Source of the DNA: Apostichopus japonicus | Lineage: Eukaryota; Echinodermata; Holothuroidea; Aspidochirotida; Stichopodidae | Length of the DNA stretch: 64,000 bases | Direction: 5' to 3' | NCBI RefSeq assembly: GCF_037975245.1 | Contig: NC_092569.1 | Coordinates: 19,461,501 to 19,525,500 of the forward strand | In this document: positions 62,362 through 64,000 of the stretch, piece after piece | How positions within the stretch are numbered: the first letter of the stretch is position 1 | Layout of the letters: each line of letters starts with the position of its first letter | Translations under genes and position numbers: made by a program | The notes under the pieces: generated by a model | The model's input: the letters and a program-made list of their open reading frames with translations, nothing else | Databases searched by the model: none | What the model was told of the DNA's origin: nothing

Positions 62362-63705
62362 CGTAGCAGTGACGAGAACGACAACGACAGGCTAGATATT
62401 GGAATGACAGAAATGGTATTTACTTCACGAATTATCAGTCCTTACCGTCAATGTTGCATCATATATTATGTTTATTGAAAAACAATGATAACAATAAATA
62501 TATATATATTTATATTCTGTTTTGTCCGGGTGGAATATGAGCTTATTAAGAAATTGAATGTAGATTCTGGTAATTTGTACTTTAGTAATTTTCTGTGGAT
62601 CTAGATAAGGAGATACCTGTTGTGCAAGAAGACCAATTTATACCTGTTACGAATATCTCTCCGGCCAAATATCTAGTAGACCATTGCACCTATCAAAAAT
62701 TCAGGCTTTCAAAATTAAGTCACTTCAGTTAGTAACATAAAAACCCATCATATTATTCATAACCAAATTATTTATTTTATTCTTGGCAAAATGCACAAAC
62801 AAAGTGAAAAGATTAGTAACCACACGCATTCGAAAGAAAGATGGAATATTCATAGTTATTTTGAATGCAATCAGACATGTAATTTGAGAGCCAATCATTT
62901 TACAAATCTCTTACCCAAAAGGAAGATACTGAAGTACCACAGTGCAGAATGATATGTACCATACGCAAATCATCACACACACGCATACGCATACGAACAC
63001 CCAAAACCATGCGTGTGGTATACCGTACCTGTTCTTGCAGAGGAAAGCCGAATCGCTTGTAAGCAACTACTTACATGCTTGACTAGAAAAACGTCGTCTT
63101 AAAATATCATTGTATTGGAAGGATTAAACTTTTGTCATGTAAGAAAAGAGGGCGTAAAGGTGTCCACATCGTAAATTAAATATATTACAGACTATAACAT
63201 GACAATGGGCATAGGCAAATATACCGTACCTGGTCTTGTACAGGAAAGCCGAAAGTGGAAATTTTTTTTCTACTCCCCGTTTTTAAAGAAACGTATAAAT
63301 AAAATAAATAAAGGCTATATAAAACACAATATAGATCACAAACTAACCTGCTGAAAATGAGCACACATGAATGCACTTCCTTTAATTTACAACAGACCAG
63401 ATCAAGTGTCTCTAACGTTACTTATGAATATTATTTTGTAAATAGCGTATACCTCGATCATGTAGGTAATTAACTACAGAATTAAACAATATTAGCAATA
63501 GTTCAGTAGCATAACAAAAGATACATATGTCTACATACAAACAGGAGTTGATAATCCCTTCCGATTTCTTGTATTTCCGTTTAGTAATGATAAAATAAAT
63601 AACACAAACATTATTCTAACACATGTCAATTAACATTTGTAATAAAACCATTTTTTTATTGCGATGGTGCATGGTAGTGCATTAACCATTTTTGTTGTTC
63701 AGTGA
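62362..63705 (+). pseudogene. Decayed FReD gene fragment (relic 2)
   Basis: This is a close paralogue of relic 1, placed at the same position after unit C. It keeps gtgacgagaacgacaacg from exon 7 and gatggtgcatggtagtgc from the last exon. A LINE fragment lies just upstream. Confidence 0.6.
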
Positions 63706-63719
63706 CGATAAGTAGTGTA

Positions 63720-64000
63720 ATAGGTAGAAAAGTTAATCGATTTCCTATTCCTAATGAAAGTGTGCAGAAACGTCACGGCTGGATTGTAAAGTAAACCGGA
63801 GCTCTATGTTTGTTTTACAAACTCGTACGTCGGGTACACTCTCATATTTAGTGATATGATTGAGGAAACACGTGCAAACAGGATTGAGCTGTTTAAACCT
63901 TCCGTATATGTATCTATTATCACCAATAAAACGGAGTACGACATGATAGGCACTGGCATTGAATGTCAGATCGGTGCCCAGCAGGGGAAACATGCCAACG
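63720..64000. repeat. Right edge: sequence shared with 24790-25090
   Basis: It is nearly identical to the stretch following relic 1 (gtgtgcagaaacgtcacggc, gggtacactctcatatttag). It continues beyond the window. No coding conservation. Confidence 0.6.

Overview
This is a stretch of an AT-rich animal genome with low gene density. Coding sequence lies in short exons with GT..AG introns (many phase 1), separated by long introns and by transposon remnants. The genes encode secreted proteins with fibrinogen-related domains (FReD) joined to TIL and EGF-like modules. That domain mix, the clustering of FReD paralogues and the types of nested DNA transposons, tRNA-derived SINE and LINE fragments suggest a marine deuterostome. 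An echinoderm, possibly a sea cucumber, is my best guess; this is inference, not proof.

The window is built from three large paralogous units on the + strand, each with one reconstructable gene. Gene A spans 1613-11819 (8 exons, 551 aa), gene B 25721-35079 (8 exons, 546 aa) and gene C 44700-54366 (7 exons, 408 aa). None is visible as one open reading frame; I rebuilt them from splice sites, reading phase and alignment between the three copies. A and B encode signal peptide, N-terminal two thirds of a FReD, a TIL module, a Cys-rich/EGF-like module, then a complete FReD. C lacks the TIL/EGF part through a deletion that keeps splicing in frame, so two FReD pieces abut. B has an unrelated first exon and upstream region. 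In all three, the last exon has lost the Cys pair usual in FReDs, keeps an acidic DNDND-type calcium-site motif, and is unusually rich in tyrosine, with length differences in runs of TAT codons.

Each unit carries a conserved 3' flank: a telomere-like CCCTAA minisatellite, polypyrimidine stretches and a short exon-like segment starting ATGGCC. The flanks of units A and C continue into decayed FReD relics (23472-24780 and 62362-63705). The first 440 bases look like the end of another unit, so the array probably extends to the left.

Mobile DNA explains most remaining differences. It includes a 6.69-kb inverted-repeat element (15634-22320) holding a higher-order 197-bp satellite, with its empty site preserved near 61042. 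There is also a hAT-like MITE nested in a tRNA-SINE (52660-53434), a 2.1-kb hAT-like composite with another MITE inside (55785-57918), two palindromic MITEs (26981-27281 and 43773-44091), and two LINE fragments (39580-40592 minus, 61985-62300 plus). No rRNA gene, functional tRNA gene or CRISPR array was seen.
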